Shown: one piece after another, positions 9,143-18,836 of the stretch
How the letters are laid out: each line of letters starts with the position of its first letter
How positions within the stretch are numbered: the first letter of the stretch is position 1
Assembly (NCBI RefSeq): GCF_900115115.1
Contig: NZ_FOVI01000012.1
Location: 35,508 to 99,507, forward strand
Length of the DNA: 64,000 nt
Direction: 5' to 3'
Source: Paenimyroides ummariense
GTDB taxonomy: Bacteria; Bacteroidota; Bacteroidia; Flavobacteriales; Flavobacteriaceae
Notes under the pieces: model-generated
Told to the model about the DNA's origin: nothing
What the model saw: only the letters and a program-made list of their open reading frames with translations
Databases searched by the model: none
Program-made: the position numbers and the translations under genes

Positions 9143-10414
9143 ATGAGAAAGTTATTATCCCAATTTCAAGGCGATAAAGCTATATGGGCGTACGTTGTGC
9201 TACTTGCCCTATTCTCGTTTATGCCTGTATTCAGCGCAAGTACCAACTTGGTACACGTTGTTGGAACAGGTTCTATTGTAGGTTTGTTGTTTAAACACTT
9301 CGGACATATTTTTGTGGGAATCGTGATCATCTTTTTTGTACACCGCATTCCGTTTGATCGATTAAAATATATTGCTCCGGTAGCCTGGGTGCCTGTTTCG
9401 GCATTATTACTAATAACCGCTGCGCAAGGAATGATGATTGGTGGGGCAAATGCCAGTCGTTGGTTAAAAATTCCGTTGTTAAATATCTCATTTCAGCCAT
9501 CATCGTTGGGTTGGATTGCGCTAATAGCTTATATTTCGTGGTTTCTATGGCGCTTTGCCGATGAAAAATACACCTTTGGTTGGTCGTTATTATGGTTAGG
9601 TGTTCCAACATTATGTATCATTGGTCCGGTATTACCATCGAATTTATCAACAGCAGCAATTATTTTATTTACCATTGCTTTGTTATTGTTTGTTGGTAAA
9701 TATCCAATGAAATATATGACCAAAATTATAACCGCTTGTGCCATCATGATTGCGTTGGCAATTGGTATGTTTAAAGCATTTCCAGATATGGCTCCTTCTC
9801 GATACAAAACTTGGGAAGCTCGTTTTAGCAGATTTGGTTCTGAAGATAAAGACGAAGACCGCTATCAGATCGAAAACGCTAAAATTGCCATTGCACAAGG
9901 TCAAATGATTGGTGTTGGACCAGGAAAAAGTGTTCAAAAGAATTTTTTACCACAATCATCATCAGATTTTATTTATGCCATTATTGTAGAAGAATTCGGT
10001 TTTTTAGGTGGAATGGCTATTTTAATTGTTTACATATTATTACTCTTCCGATTTTTAGTTGTCAGCAACAAAGCACCCAATTTGTTTGGAAAATATCTCG
10101 CCTTCGGGTTAGGTTTTTCGATCATTTTTCAGGCATTCATCAACATGGGAGTTGCAGTTGAAATTTTCCCAACAACAGGTCAGCCTTTGCCATTGGTTAG
10201 TTCCGGTGGTACATCAATCTGGATGACATGTGTATCGTTAGGAATTATTTTAAGTATTTCCAGAAAAGAAGAACAGGTTAAAGAACAATTGGCAAATCAA
10301 CAGAAAAAACAAGACGAATTTAAACGGATTTTAGAAGAACAACAGGCAGAAGACGATTTAAAGAATGAAAACGATTCGGACGACAATCCGATTTATGCAG
10401 TTTTAAACAAATAA
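9143..10414 (+). CDS. ftsW: Septal peptidoglycan polymerase FtsW (SEDS family)
   Basis: A 423-residue SEDS-family membrane protein with about ten hydrophobic helices. SEDS proteins polymerise glycan strands from lipid II as partners of class B penicillin-binding proteins, here FtsI encoded six kilobases upstream. The signature near the C-terminus, PTTGQPLPLVSSGGTS, is intact. The tail after about residue 375 is a highly charged cytoplasmic extension rich in Glu, Gln and Asp. Co-directional and tightly packed with murD and murG. Confidence 0.95.
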   Translation: MRKLLSQFQGDKAIWAYVVLLALFSFMPVFSASTNLVHVVGTGSIVGLLFKHFGHIFVGIVIIFFVHRIPFDRLKYIAPVAWVPVSALLLITAAQGMMIGGANASRWLKIPLLNISFQPSSLGWIALIAYISWFLWRFADEKYTFGWSLLWLGVPTLCIIGPVLPSNLSTAAIILFTIALLLFVGKYPMKYMTKIITACAIMIALAIGMFKAFPDMAPSRYKTWEARFSRFGSEDKDEDRYQIENAKIAIAQGQMIGVGPGKSVQKNFLPQSSSDFIYAIIVEEFGFLGGMAILIVYILLLFRFLVVSNKAPNLFGKYLAFGLGFSIIFQAFINMGVAVEIFPTTGQPLPLVSSGGTSIWMTCVSLGIILSISRKEEQVKEQLANQQKKQDEFKRILEEQQAEDDLKNENDSDDNPIYAVLNK

Positions 10415-10417
10415 ATT

Positions 10418-11512
10418 ATGAAACCAAATCCAAGATTCATTATTAGCGGCGGCGGTACAGGCGGACACATTTATCCGGCAATTGCTATTGCAAACGAAAT
10501 TAAGGCACAGATTCCTGCTGCCGAAATTTTATTTGTAGGCGCACAAGATAAAATGGAAATGCAGAAAGTTCCTGCGGCGGGTTACGAAATCAAAGGGTTA
10601 TGGATTGCTGGTATTCAAAGAAAAATAACGGTTGATAACGCACTTTTTCCGGTTAAGTTTTTATCAAGCTTAATGAAATCGCGCAAAATCATCAAAGAAT
10701 TTAAGCCCGATGTTGTTATTGGAACCGGCGGATTTGCAAGCGGTGCGGTTGTAAAAGTGGCACAGCAAATGAACATTCCAACGGTTATTCAGGAACAAAA
10801 TTCATATCCGGGAATCACCAATAAAATGCTGGCATCAAAAGCAGATGCCATTTGTGTGGCTTATGACGGATTATCGACCTATTTTAAATCGAACAAAATA
10901 ATTAAAACAGGAAATCCCGTTCGTCAAGATCTATTAACGATTGATACCAAACGCAGCGAAGCGCAAGAGTTCTACGGATTAAATCCGAACAAAAAGACAG
11001 TTGTTATTTTAGGCGGAAGTTTGGGTGCTCGCAGAATAAATCAATTGGTAGAAAAAGAATTATCTTTTTTTAAAGAACAAAACGTTCAGGTAATCTGGCA
11101 GTGTGGTAAATTTTACATCAACGATTACAAAAAATACCACAACAACGAAGATGTTTTTGTGTACGATTTTATAGAACGAATGGATTTGTTGTTCGCAGCA
11201 GCCGATGTGATTGTTTCGCGTGCCGGAGCATCATCTGTTTCAGAACTGGCAATTGTAGGTAAACCGGTTATTTTTATTCCGTCGCCAAACGTTGCCGAAG
11301 ATCATCAAACAAAAAATGCCAAAAGCATTACCGATAAAAACGCAGCGGTTTTGTTGAAAGAAGCCGATTTAGATAATCAGTTTCAAGAACAAATGCTACG
11401 CTTATTAACAAACAATCAGGTTGCCGAAGCATTGTCAAAAAACATTAAAACATTAGCATTACCAAATGCTACAAAAGATATAGTAAACGAAATTTTTAAG
11501 TTGGTTAAGTAA
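10418..11512 (+). CDS. murG: UDP-GlcNAc:lipid I N-acetylglucosaminyltransferase MurG
   Basis: A 364-residue GT-B glycosyltransferase that converts lipid I to lipid II at the inner membrane face. The N-terminal glycine-rich loop [11 protein letters not shown] is at 10-20; a second glycine loop [10 protein letters not shown] and the UDP-binding segment [10 protein letters not shown] follow, all canonical. The stop codon TAA shares its last base with the ATG of murC (TAATG), a coupling overlap. Confidence 0.97.
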   Translation: MKPNPRFIISGGGTGGHIYPAIAIANEIKAQIPAAEILFVGAQDKMEMQKVPAAGYEIKGLWIAGIQRKITVDNALFPVKFLSSLMKSRKIIKEFKPDVVIGTGGFASGAVVKVAQQMNIPTVIQEQNSYPGITNKMLASKADAICVAYDGLSTYFKSNKIIKTGNPVRQDLLTIDTKRSEAQEFYGLNPNKKTVVILGGSLGARRINQLVEKELSFFKEQNVQVIWQCGKFYINDYKKYHNNEDVFVYDFIERMDLLFAAADVIVSRAGASSVSELAIVGKPVIFIPSPNVAEDHQTKNAKSITDKNAAVLLKEADLDNQFQEQMLRLLTNNQVAEALSKNIKTLALPNATKDIVNEIFKLVK

Positions 11513-12867
11513 TGAATTTAAAAGACATACATAATGTATTCTTTATAGGAATTGGTGGTATTGGCATGAGTGCCATTGCCCGATACTTTAAGCGTATTGG
11601 TAAAAACGTTGCCGGTTACGACAAAACGCCTACGCAGTTAACGCACGAGTTAGAAGCCGAAGGGATTGCCATTCATTACACCGACGATTTAGAAAACATT
11701 ACAGCAGATTATCAAAATACCGAAGACACGTTGGTGGTTTACACTCCGGCTGTTCCAAAACATCATGCCGAACTTAATTATTTTCAAAATAATGGTTTTG
11801 CAGTAAAAAAACGTGCCGAAGTTTTAGGCATTATTACTCAAAACAGTTTTTCGTTAGCTGTTGCAGGTACACATGGAAAAACAACAACATCGAGCATGTT
11901 GGCACATATTCTGGTTTCTGCAAACGCTCCGGTTACTGCATTTTTAGGCGGAGTTGTTGAAGGATACGACACCAATTTAATTGGTAACGGAACGGACGCT
12001 ACGGTTGTAGAAGCCGATGAGTTTGATCGATCTTTTTTACACCTGCATCCAAATATTGCCTGCGTAATTTCAGACGATGCCGATCATTTGGATATTTACG
12101 GAACCAACGATGCCATTAAATCATCGTTTGCAGAATTTGCATCAAAAATAAGTGATAAAGACAAGTTGTTTATTGCTCAAGGAATTGAAAACATCAACGG
12201 AACAGAAGTTTCGGTAAACGGAACAGCTGTTATCAATGCTTATAATTTAAGATTCGAAAACGGTAAACGAGTTTTTGATTTAGATTTTAAAGGCGAAAAA
12301 ATTACCGATATAAAATTGTTAATGCCCGGAGAACACAATGTATTAAACGCTTCACTGGCATTTGCAATGGCGAAAACCTATGGTTTAAACAACGAAGAAA
12401 TAAAATCGGGTTTAGACAGTTTTAAAGGAATCCGACGTCGTTTTTCTTTTAAAATCAATACCGAAAAATTAGTGATGATTGACGATTACGCACATCATCC
12501 AACCGAAATAAAAGCGGTAAGCCAGGCAGTGCACGAAATGTATCCAAATAAGAAGATTACAGCCGTGTTCCAACCTCATTTATTCTCTAGAACAAGAGAT
12601 TTTATGGATGGTTTTGCCGAAAGTTTATCAACATTCAACAATGTGGTTTTGCTTGAAATCTACCCAGCACGCGAGTTGCCGATAGAAAACATCAATTCTA
12701 CAGTGTTAATAAATAAGATAAAATCGCCTTTTAAAATTTTGTTGCCTAAAGAAGAATTAGTATCTTTTTTAACCAAAAATACACCCGAAGTTCTTTTAAT
12801 TATCGGCGCAGGCGATGTAGGCGAAATGGTAGATGAAATTAAAACAGAATTAGAAAAAAATAATTGA
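11512..12867 (+). CDS. murC: UDP-N-acetylmuramate--L-alanine ligase MurC
   Basis: A 451-residue Mur ligase that adds the first amino acid, L-alanine, to UDP-MurNAc. The N-terminal nucleotide fold FIGIGGIGMS (11-20) and the ATP loop GTHGKTTT (119-126) mark MurC; DDYAHHPTEI further on is the conserved central motif. No ddl or murF is found in the cluster, so the D-Ala-D-Ala branch must be encoded elsewhere. Confidence 0.97.
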   Translation: MNLKDIHNVFFIGIGGIGMSAIARYFKRIGKNVAGYDKTPTQLTHELEAEGIAIHYTDDLENITADYQNTEDTLVVYTPAVPKHHAELNYFQNNGFAVKKRAEVLGIITQNSFSLAVAGTHGKTTTSSMLAHILVSANAPVTAFLGGVVEGYDTNLIGNGTDATVVEADEFDRSFLHLHPNIACVISDDADHLDIYGTNDAIKSSFAEFASKISDKDKLFIAQGIENINGTEVSVNGTAVINAYNLRFENGKRVFDLDFKGEKITDIKLLMPGEHNVLNASLAFAMAKTYGLNNEEIKSGLDSFKGIRRRFSFKINTEKLVMIDDYAHHPTEIKAVSQAVHEMYPNKKITAVFQPHLFSRTRDFMDGFAESLSTFNNVVLLEIYPARELPIENINSTVLINKIKSPFKILLPKEELVSFLTKNTPEVLLIIGAGDVGEMVDEIKTELEKNN

Positions 12868-12871
12868 CAAA

Positions 12872-13597
12872 ATGATTAAAAAAATCAATTGGTTCGATGT
12901 ATTTTTGGCGCTTGTAATTGCCGCCCTGTTTGCTTTGGTAGCCTTTGCTAACCAACGAAACAACGCACGCTACATTGAACAGATTGATGTAAAACTTTTA
13001 AGTTCTAACAATCACTTTATTACGCAGGAAATGGTAGAAAAATCGATCATTCAAACCTTTCCCCGCGATTCTAAAATTGTAAACAGCGAATTGAACTTAA
13101 AAAAGATCGAAGACAAGCTGAACAAACATCCAATGATTGCAAAATCGGAAGTGTTTGTTGATGTAGACGGAAAATTGCACGCCCAAGTTACCCAAAAAAA
13201 GGCAATGGCAAGGGTAATGAATGGTACCGGATCGTTTTATATTGATGAAAACGGCAATAAAATGCCTTTATCTAACCAGTTTAGCGCACACGTGCCGGTG
13301 GTTTATGGCGAATTAAAACCAAAAAACAAAAAAGTTTTTTCTGATTTGTTGAATACGATTAGTAACGACGAATTTTTAAAAACAACTATAACGGGCATCA
13401 AGATAAATCCTGATCAGTCATTGATATTAACCGTTCGCGATTACAATTACATGATTGAATTTGGGTATTTAAAAGAAATTGAGAAAAAGTTTGACAATTA
13501 CAAAGCTTTTGTACATTACTCTAAAAACGATACCCTTATAGGTTATTACAAAAACGTTAATTTAAGATTTACAGAGCAAGTAGTTTGCACGAAATAA
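12872..13597 (+). CDS. ftsQ: Cell division protein FtsQ/DivIB
   Basis: A 241-residue bitopic membrane protein: basic N-terminus, one hydrophobic helix (about 8-26), then a periplasmic region that begins with a POTRA-like segment. FtsQ scaffolds FtsB/FtsL and recruits FtsW-FtsI. Sequence similarity in this family is low, so the assignment leans on topology and on its fixed place between murC and ftsA. Shorter than E. coli FtsQ (276), as usual in this phylum to my knowledge. Confidence 0.88.
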   Translation: MIKKINWFDVFLALVIAALFALVAFANQRNNARYIEQIDVKLLSSNNHFITQEMVEKSIIQTFPRDSKIVNSELNLKKIEDKLNKHPMIAKSEVFVDVDGKLHAQVTQKKAMARVMNGTGSFYIDENGNKMPLSNQFSAHVPVVYGELKPKNKKVFSDLLNTISNDEFLKTTITGIKINPDQSLILTVRDYNYMIEFGYLKEIEKKFDNYKAFVHYSKNDTLIGYYKNVNLRFTEQVVCTK

Positions 13598-13603
13598 AAG
13601 GAT

Positions 13604-15025
13604 ATGAATAAAGAAAACATTGCTGTAGGATTAGATATTGGAACAACAAAAATTGTTGCAATGGTAGGTAAAAGAAACGAGTATGGCAAGCTCGAAATTC
13701 TTGGTATTGGTAACGCTAAAAGTTTAGGTGTAAAACGTGGTGTGGTTAACAATATTACGCAAACTATACAATCAATTCAACATGCGGTGGCACAGGCATC
13801 GGCAGAGTCGGGCTGTAAAATCAACGATGTAGTTTTAGGAATTGCCGGGCAGCACATTCGCAGTATTCATCACCAAGAATACATTACGCGCGATAAGCCG
13901 GAAACAGTAATTTCAGAAATTGATATTGACAAGTTAATTGCGCAGGTACAAAAATTAAACATGTTACCGGGCGAAGAAATAATACACGTATTACCGCAAG
14001 AGTTTAAGGTTGATGAAGAAGGCGGAATAAAAGAACCAATTGGTATGTACGGTCGCCGTTTAGAAGCAAGTTTCCACGTAGTTGTTGGGCAATCGGCTTC
14101 TATTCGTAATGCAGGTCGTTGCGTAAAAGATTCGGGATTAGAATTATCAGGATTAACATTAGAACCTTTGGCATCGTCAGACGCGGTTTTAAGTCAGGAA
14201 GAAAAAGAAGCTGGTGTAGCATTGATCGATATTGGTGGCGGAACAACAGATTTAGCCATTTTTAAAGACGGAATTATTCGTCACACAGCTGTAATTCCTT
14301 TCGGTGGAAATGTTATTACAGAAGATATTAAAGAAGGTTGTTCGATCATTGAAAAACAGGCAGAACAATTAAAAATACGTTTCGGATCGGCTTGGCCAGG
14401 CGAAAACAAGGATAACGAAATTGTTTCAATTCCGGGTTTACGCGGTCAGGAAGCAAAAGAAATTTCATTAAAAAACCTTTCAAAGATCATTCATGCACGT
14501 GTTGTAGAAATTATCGATATGGTTTTTTCTGAAATTAAAGCATACGGATACGATAATCCCCGCAAAAAATTAATTGCAGGTATTGTTTTAACCGGTGGTG
14601 GATCAGAACTAAAACACATTAAACAATTGGTGGAATATATTACGGGAATTGATACGCGTATTGGCTATCCTAACGAACATATTTCGGGCGAATCGGCAAA
14701 ATTGGTTTCTCGTCCGTTATTCGCAACAGCAGTTGGTTTGATGATGGAAAGCGATATTAACAACTCACGCAGTCGTTTGTATGTACAAGAACATCCAGGC
14801 GTAAAAATCCAACCAAAAGCAGAACCTATCGGTACACCGGTTGAACCAAAAAGCAGTATTCAAATGAATACCATTACCGATAAACCACAACAAAACACAG
14901 AACAAGAAGCTAATTCAAACGAACAACAAGTTGATGTGGAACAAGGAACATCGGCTTACATTGAGAACCGTTTCTTGGGGAAATTTATAAAGAAGTTTAA
15001 AGATTTTATTGATAAAGCAGAGTAA
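13604..15025 (+). CDS. ftsA: Cell division protein FtsA
   Basis: A 473-residue actin-like ATPase that tethers FtsZ to the membrane. The phosphate-1 loop GLDIGTTKI is at 9-17, the SHS2 (1C) domain follows, and the second phosphate motif IDIGGGTTDLAIF is complete. After the actin fold (about residue 390) comes a low-complexity linker rich in Gln, Glu and Asn, ending in a basic amphipathic helix (FLGKFIKKFKDFIDKAE), the membrane-targeting sequence. ftsZ follows after 21 bases. Confidence 0.97.
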   Translation: MNKENIAVGLDIGTTKIVAMVGKRNEYGKLEILGIGNAKSLGVKRGVVNNITQTIQSIQHAVAQASAESGCKINDVVLGIAGQHIRSIHHQEYITRDKPETVISEIDIDKLIAQVQKLNMLPGEEIIHVLPQEFKVDEEGGIKEPIGMYGRRLEASFHVVVGQSASIRNAGRCVKDSGLELSGLTLEPLASSDAVLSQEEKEAGVALIDIGGGTTDLAIFKDGIIRHTAVIPFGGNVITEDIKEGCSIIEKQAEQLKIRFGSAWPGENKDNEIVSIPGLRGQEAKEISLKNLSKIIHARVVEIIDMVFSEIKAYGYDNPRKKLIAGIVLTGGGSELKHIKQLVEYITGIDTRIGYPNEHISGESAKLVSRPLFATAVGLMMESDINNSRSRLYVQEHPGVKIQPKAEPIGTPVEPKSSIQMNTITDKPQQNTEQEANSNEQQVDVEQGTSAYIENRFLGKFIKKFKDFIDKAE

Positions 15026-15046
15026 AAAGAAAAACACCGCAAACAT

Positions 15047-17062
15047 ATGGATCAGGTATTTGAAAATTTAGCATTCTCTCCAGATTTGCCAAAAAACAAA
15101 TCGAATGTAATTAAAGTAATTGGAGTTGGTGGTGGTGGTAGTAATGCCATTAATCACATGTACAATCAAGGCATTAAAGGCGTTGACTTTGTAGTTTGTA
15201 ATACCGATGCGCAAGCATTAAGCAACAGTCCGGTGCCTATTAAAATTCAGTTAGGTTTAACTTTAACTGAAGGATTAGGTGCAGGTGCAAACCCAGAAGT
15301 TGGTCAACAGTCTGCTTTGGAAAGTATCGAAGAAATTGAACAGTTTTTAGATTCTAACACGAAAATGGTTTTTATAACTGCCGGTATGGGTGGTGGTACC
15401 GGTACAGGTGCTGCACCAGTTATTGCTCAGTTAGCGAAAGACCGTGATATTTTAACTGTTGGTATTGTTACGATTCCTTTTCAGTTTGAAGGAAAAGTGC
15501 GCCAGGAACAAGCATTACGCGGAGTTGAAAACCTTCGCAAAAATGTAGATTCGTTAATTGTAATCAACAACAATAAATTACGCGAGGTTTATGGAAACCT
15601 TGGTTTTAAAGCAGGTTTCTCTAAAGCAGATGAAGTTTTGGCAACAGCATCTCGCGGAATTGCCGAAGTAATTACACACCACTACACGCAAAATATCGAT
15701 TTAAAAGATGCTAAAACCGTATTATCTAATTCGGGAACAGCAATCATGGGATCGGCAGAAGCAAGTGGCGAAAACCGTGCAAAAGAAGCAATTGTAAGCG
15801 CTTTAGATTCGCCTTTATTGAACGATAATAAAATTACCGGAGCTAAAAATGTATTATTATTGATTGTTTCTGGTGAAAACGAAATCACGATTGATGAAAT
15901 CGGTGAAATCAACGATCACATTCAAATGGAAGCAGGTCACAACGCAAACATCATTATGGGTGTTGGTGAAGATACTGCTTTGGGTGATGCTATTTCGGTA
16001 ACAATTATTGCTACAGGTTTTAATGTAGAGCAACAAAAGTTGATTGTGAACGCAAACGATGAAAATAAAAGTAAAATTATTCATCATTTAGGCGAAGAAC
16101 AAAAAGCAACTGCAGATTTATCTGGAAACAATGCACCAACTTTCACAAGTGCACCAACACCAGAACAACCGTTGCTAAGTAATTCGGGATTTCAGGCGGC
16201 TCCAAAAATCGTTTACAATTTAGACGATGATATGGGAAACCAGCCAAATAACGAGGTTGAAAAAAAAACAATAGTTCAAACTCAACCTACTAATATCGTT
16301 CAAACTGTGGTTCAACCTGTTCAAAAAACCAGTTATGTAACAGAAAATCAACCACAAAGCGTTCAACAAACAACAGAAGTACCGCAAAACATCGTTAAAA
16401 CGGTTGATATTCGCAATATTGTTGTAAACGAACCTACGTTTGTCATTGTAAAGCCAAAACAAATTGTTTCTGAAACGCAAAATATTATGGCAAAACAATT
16501 TACGTTTGATTTACAACAACAAGAAACTGAATTTGAATCGGTTGGAAATGAATTTTCGTTTGAGATTCAGCAGAACAATGTTCAAGAAAATCATGTACAG
16601 CAAAATCAATCGATCGAAAAATCAGAAGAGATCATTCGATACGATTTAAGCGATTATATGGAAGTTGAAGAGCAGTTGATGAATTCAAAACAAACGGTTG
16701 AAGAACCTGTTAAAGAAGACGAATCGTTTTCGTTTACCGTTAGAACAGAAGAACCAGCGTTTGTTTCGCAGACTCAACGTGTGATTGTTGATGAAAATTC
16801 ACCAATGGAAACATCTATCAACGATATTTTACGTGAAAGAGCCGAAGAGCGCAAACGCAAAATGAAAGAGTTTAACCATAAGTTTAATACCGCTACCAAC
16901 CAGATCAACGATTTGGAAAAAGAACCGGCATACAAACGTATGGGTGTTGATTTAACACAGAATAACGCAAGTAATGTATCGCGTACATCGGTTTCAGCCG
17001 ACCGAAACAATGATTTACAATTGCGTTCTAACAACTCATTTTTACACGACAATGTAGACTAA
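15047..17062 (+). CDS. ftsZ: Cell division protein FtsZ with long C-terminal linker
   Basis: A 671-residue tubulin-like GTPase that forms the division ring. The GTPase core covers roughly residues 20-335, with the tubulin signature GGGTGTG at 115-121. The remainder is a very long, Gln/Asn/Val/Glu-rich and presumably disordered linker, then a conserved EPAYKRMGVDL segment (626-636) that probably acts as partner-binding peptide, and a further 35-residue polar tail. E. coli FtsZ is 383 residues; long versions occur in flavobacteria. Last gene before the terminator. Confidence 0.97.
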   Translation: MDQVFENLAFSPDLPKNKSNVIKVIGVGGGGSNAINHMYNQGIKGVDFVVCNTDAQALSNSPVPIKIQLGLTLTEGLGAGANPEVGQQSALESIEEIEQFLDSNTKMVFITAGMGGGTGTGAAPVIAQLAKDRDILTVGIVTIPFQFEGKVRQEQALRGVENLRKNVDSLIVINNNKLREVYGNLGFKAGFSKADEVLATASRGIAEVITHHYTQNIDLKDAKTVLSNSGTAIMGSAEASGENRAKEAIVSALDSPLLNDNKITGAKNVLLLIVSGENEITIDEIGEINDHIQMEAGHNANIIMGVGEDTALGDAISVTIIATGFNVEQQKLIVNANDENKSKIIHHLGEEQKATADLSGNNAPTFTSAPTPEQPLLSNSGFQAAPKIVYNLDDDMGNQPNNEVEKKTIVQTQPTNIVQTVVQPVQKTSYVTENQPQSVQQTTEVPQNIVKTVDIRNIVVNEPTFVIVKPKQIVSETQNIMAKQFTFDLQQQETEFESVGNEFSFEIQQNNVQENHVQQNQSIEKSEEIIRYDLSDYMEVEEQLMNSKQTVEEPVKEDESFSFTVRTEEPAFVSQTQRVIVDENSPMETSINDILRERAEERKRKMKEFNHKFNTATNQINDLEKEPAYKRMGVDLTQNNASNVSRTSVSADRNNDLQLRSNNSFLHDNVD

Positions 17063-17086
17063 TTAAATTAGATTTATATTTACCTT

Positions 17087-17121
17087 AACCTCAAAAAGAG
17101 CATTTCTTTTTGAGGTTTTTT
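17087..17121 (+). terminator. Terminator of the dcw operon
   Basis: A perfect 10-bp stem (CCTCAAAAAG at 17089-17098 with CTTTTTGAGG at 17106-17115) is followed by a T run. It closes the mraZ-ftsZ transcript. Confidence 0.85.
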
Positions 17122-17124
17122 AAT

Positions 17125-17132
17125 TATATTTG
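17125..17132 (+). promoter_or_regulatory. yqeY promoter -7 box
   Basis: TATATTTG matches TAnnTTTG and lies just after the ftsZ terminator, giving a leader of about 16 bases before the ATG at 17154. Confidence 0.6.
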
Positions 17133-17153
17133 TCACTCTTAAATTTTAGCAAA

Positions 17154-17603
17154 ATGAGTTTACAAACAAATATAACAGCCGCTTTAAAAGAAGCAATGAA
17201 AGCAAAAGACCAAGTAGCTTTAGAATCTTTAAGAGCAATTAAATCGGAATTGTTGTTGGCACAAACATCAGGAAATTCAGCAGAATTAACAGAAGCCGAT
17301 GAAATTAAATTGTTACAAAAATTAGTAAAGCAACGTAAAGATGCTGCTGCTATTTTTGTTGAACAAGGCAGAAACGATTTAGCTGAACCAGAATTGGCAC
17401 AAGCAGCAGTTATTGAGCAATTTTTACCGGCACAATTATCAGAAGCAGAAGTTGAAGCAGCAATTAAAGATATCATTGCAGAAGGAAACTTTGCAGGAAT
17501 GCAATCAATGGGTCAGGTAATGGGCTTGGCAAATACCAAATTAGCAGGATCGGCAGACGGAAAAACAATTTCTACCATTGTTAAAAAGCTATTAACCGCA
17601 TAA
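17154..17603 (+). CDS. GatB/YqeY domain-containing protein
   Basis: A 149-residue YqeY-family protein: helical, related to the tail domain of the GatB subunit of the tRNA-dependent amidotransferase; its biochemical role is not established, although tRNA interaction is suspected. The sequence opens SLQTNITAALKEAMKAKD and ends with a helical domain carrying MGQVMG. A longer frame begins at 17130, but that codon lies inside the promoter box, so the ATG at 17154 is preferred. A tRNA gene follows on the same strand. Confidence 0.9.
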   Translation: MSLQTNITAALKEAMKAKDQVALESLRAIKSELLLAQTSGNSAELTEADEIKLLQKLVKQRKDAAAIFVEQGRNDLAEPELAQAAVIEQFLPAQLSEAEVEAAIKDIIAEGNFAGMQSMGQVMGLANTKLAGSADGKTISTIVKKLLTA

Positions 17604-17610
17604 CAATAAT

Positions 17611-17683
17611 GTCTTCGTAGTTCAATTGGATAGAATGTTAGATTCCGGTTCTGATGATGCGGGTTCGAATCCTGCCGAAGACA
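17611..17683 (+). tRNA. tRNA-Arg (anticodon CCG)
   Basis: A complete cloverleaf: acceptor GTCTTCG pairs perfectly with CGAAGAC; D stem GTTC/GAAT; anticodon stem TTAGA/TCTGA with loop TTCCGGT (anticodon CCG, reading CGG); T arm GCGGG-TTCGAAT-CCTGC. The CCA end is not encoded. Confidence 0.95.
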
Positions 17684-17686
17684 CTT

Positions 17687-17716
17687 AAAAAGCAATCTTT
17701 TTAGGTTGCTTTTTTT
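17687..17716 (+). terminator. Terminator after tRNA-Arg
   Basis: Stem AGCAATC/GGTTGCT with a run of seven T immediately after, four bases beyond the tRNA. Confidence 0.8.
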
Positions 17717-17731
17717 CTTATTAAACTACTC

Positions 17732-17763
17732 AAAGGCTGTCTAACTAAAGACAGCCTTTTTAA
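17732..17763. terminator. Bidirectional terminator between tRNA-Arg and the phytase operon
   Basis: AAAGGCTGTCT (17732-17742) pairs perfectly with AGACAGCCTTT (17749-17759) and is flanked by T on both strands. It probably ends the convergent phytase operon. Confidence 0.8.
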
Positions 17764-17783
17764 ATTTTAAACAAAACTAAAAA

Positions 17784-18836
17784 CTATTTAGCTTGTTTGT
17801 CTATTTCTTGTTGAATGATGTTCCAATCGTAATAGTGAAAAACCATACCGTTGCTCATTGCAACTAACATTCCGTTAGTGAACGATCCGCCGAAATTAAA
17901 ATTAACAGCATCTGCCCCATCGCATTCAATGGTAGAAAACGGAATTTTAGCAATCATTTTATGATCGTTTGCATTGCCATTTTCGCCTTCTCGTTTATAA
18001 ACTACAAAGTTATTCGCCTGCTGGTCTGATACTAAAATATATCCTAGCTTGTCGCTGGTTTTATATAGAGCGATGCCTTCATGATCGCGCTTAAAATCTT
18101 TCTGTCCGAAAAACGCTAATTCTTCATTTCCTTTTGCAGGATCGGCATAATATTTTCTTATTCCTTGGGTTTCATCGGCATAATAAATATATCCCAACTC
18201 ATTATCAACCATAATGGCTTCAATTTCCTTTTTGCCCGAATAGTTTCCGAATTTACGCACCAAATTAGCCGTAACTGTTCCTTTGTTATCCGTTAATTCA
18301 TATTGATACAAATATTCCCCGGAAACGCCTTCTTTTCTGCCGACAATCGCATATATTTTTCCGTTAGAAGGATTGGTGTAAAGCGAAATTCCCATTGGAT
18401 CTTTATGTTCAGAATCTGCAAAAACTGCAATTCCACCATTATCAATAGGTTTTAAATCTGGTAACGAAAATATGCGGATTTGATCTTTCTTACGTTCGGT
18501 AACTACTGCGATATCAACCTTTTTTCCGTTTAACGTTAATCCGTATGCGATATCCACGTTATTTGGGCGATCCATTGGATATACTTTATTTACAATTTTT
18601 CCTTGTAAATCGAACGCATACAAACCACCGGTTTCTTTTTCTTTATCGGTTCCGATGATTAATGATTGTGACGGATTTGCTTTGTTTATCCAAATAGCCG
18701 GATCGTCGGTATCATGCGGAGTTGCCTGTGTAACAACCGTTGGTTTTATTGCATTTTTGGCTACCGGAGCCAATTTTGAAGAATTACAAGAGGTTACTAA
18801 AGCGGTTACCGCTAAAAGATATAGTACTTTTTTCAT
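17784..18836 (-). CDS. Beta-propeller phytase, lipoprotein
   Basis: A 350-residue 3-phytase of the beta-propeller class, which releases phosphate from myo-inositol hexakisphosphate using calcium. The N-terminus is a lipoprotein signal with lipobox VTSC (Cys17), predicting an outer-membrane or surface anchor. Family motifs include HDTDDPAIWIN, the DIAYG segment, and repeated propeller blades such as DIAVVTERK and GYIYYADETQGIRKY. Its start overlaps the upstream phosphatase stop by four bases; it is the last gene of a receptor-phosphatase-phytase operon. Catalysis itself is inferred from the family. Confidence 0.9.
   Translation of the reverse strand: MKKVLYLLAVTALVTSCNSSKLAPVAKNAIKPTVVTQATPHDTDDPAIWINKANPSQSLIIGTDKEKETGGLYAFDLQGKIVNKVYPMDRPNNVDIAYGLTLNGKKVDIAVVTERKKDQIRIFSLPDLKPIDNGGIAVFADSEHKDPMGISLYTNPSNGKIYAIVGRKEGVSGEYLYQYELTDNKGTVTANLVRKFGNYSGKKEIEAIMVDNELGYIYYADETQGIRKYYADPAKGNEELAFFGQKDFKRDHEGIALYKTSDKLGYILVSDQQANNFVVYKREGENGNANDHKMIAKIPFSTIECDGADAVNFNFGGSFTNGMLVAMSNGMVFHYYDWNIIQQEIDKQAK

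Noticed and set aside
17130..17153. Longer N-terminus for the YqeY protein starting at 17130
   Set aside because: The codon lies in the TAnnTTTG promoter box and adds residues not typical of the family.
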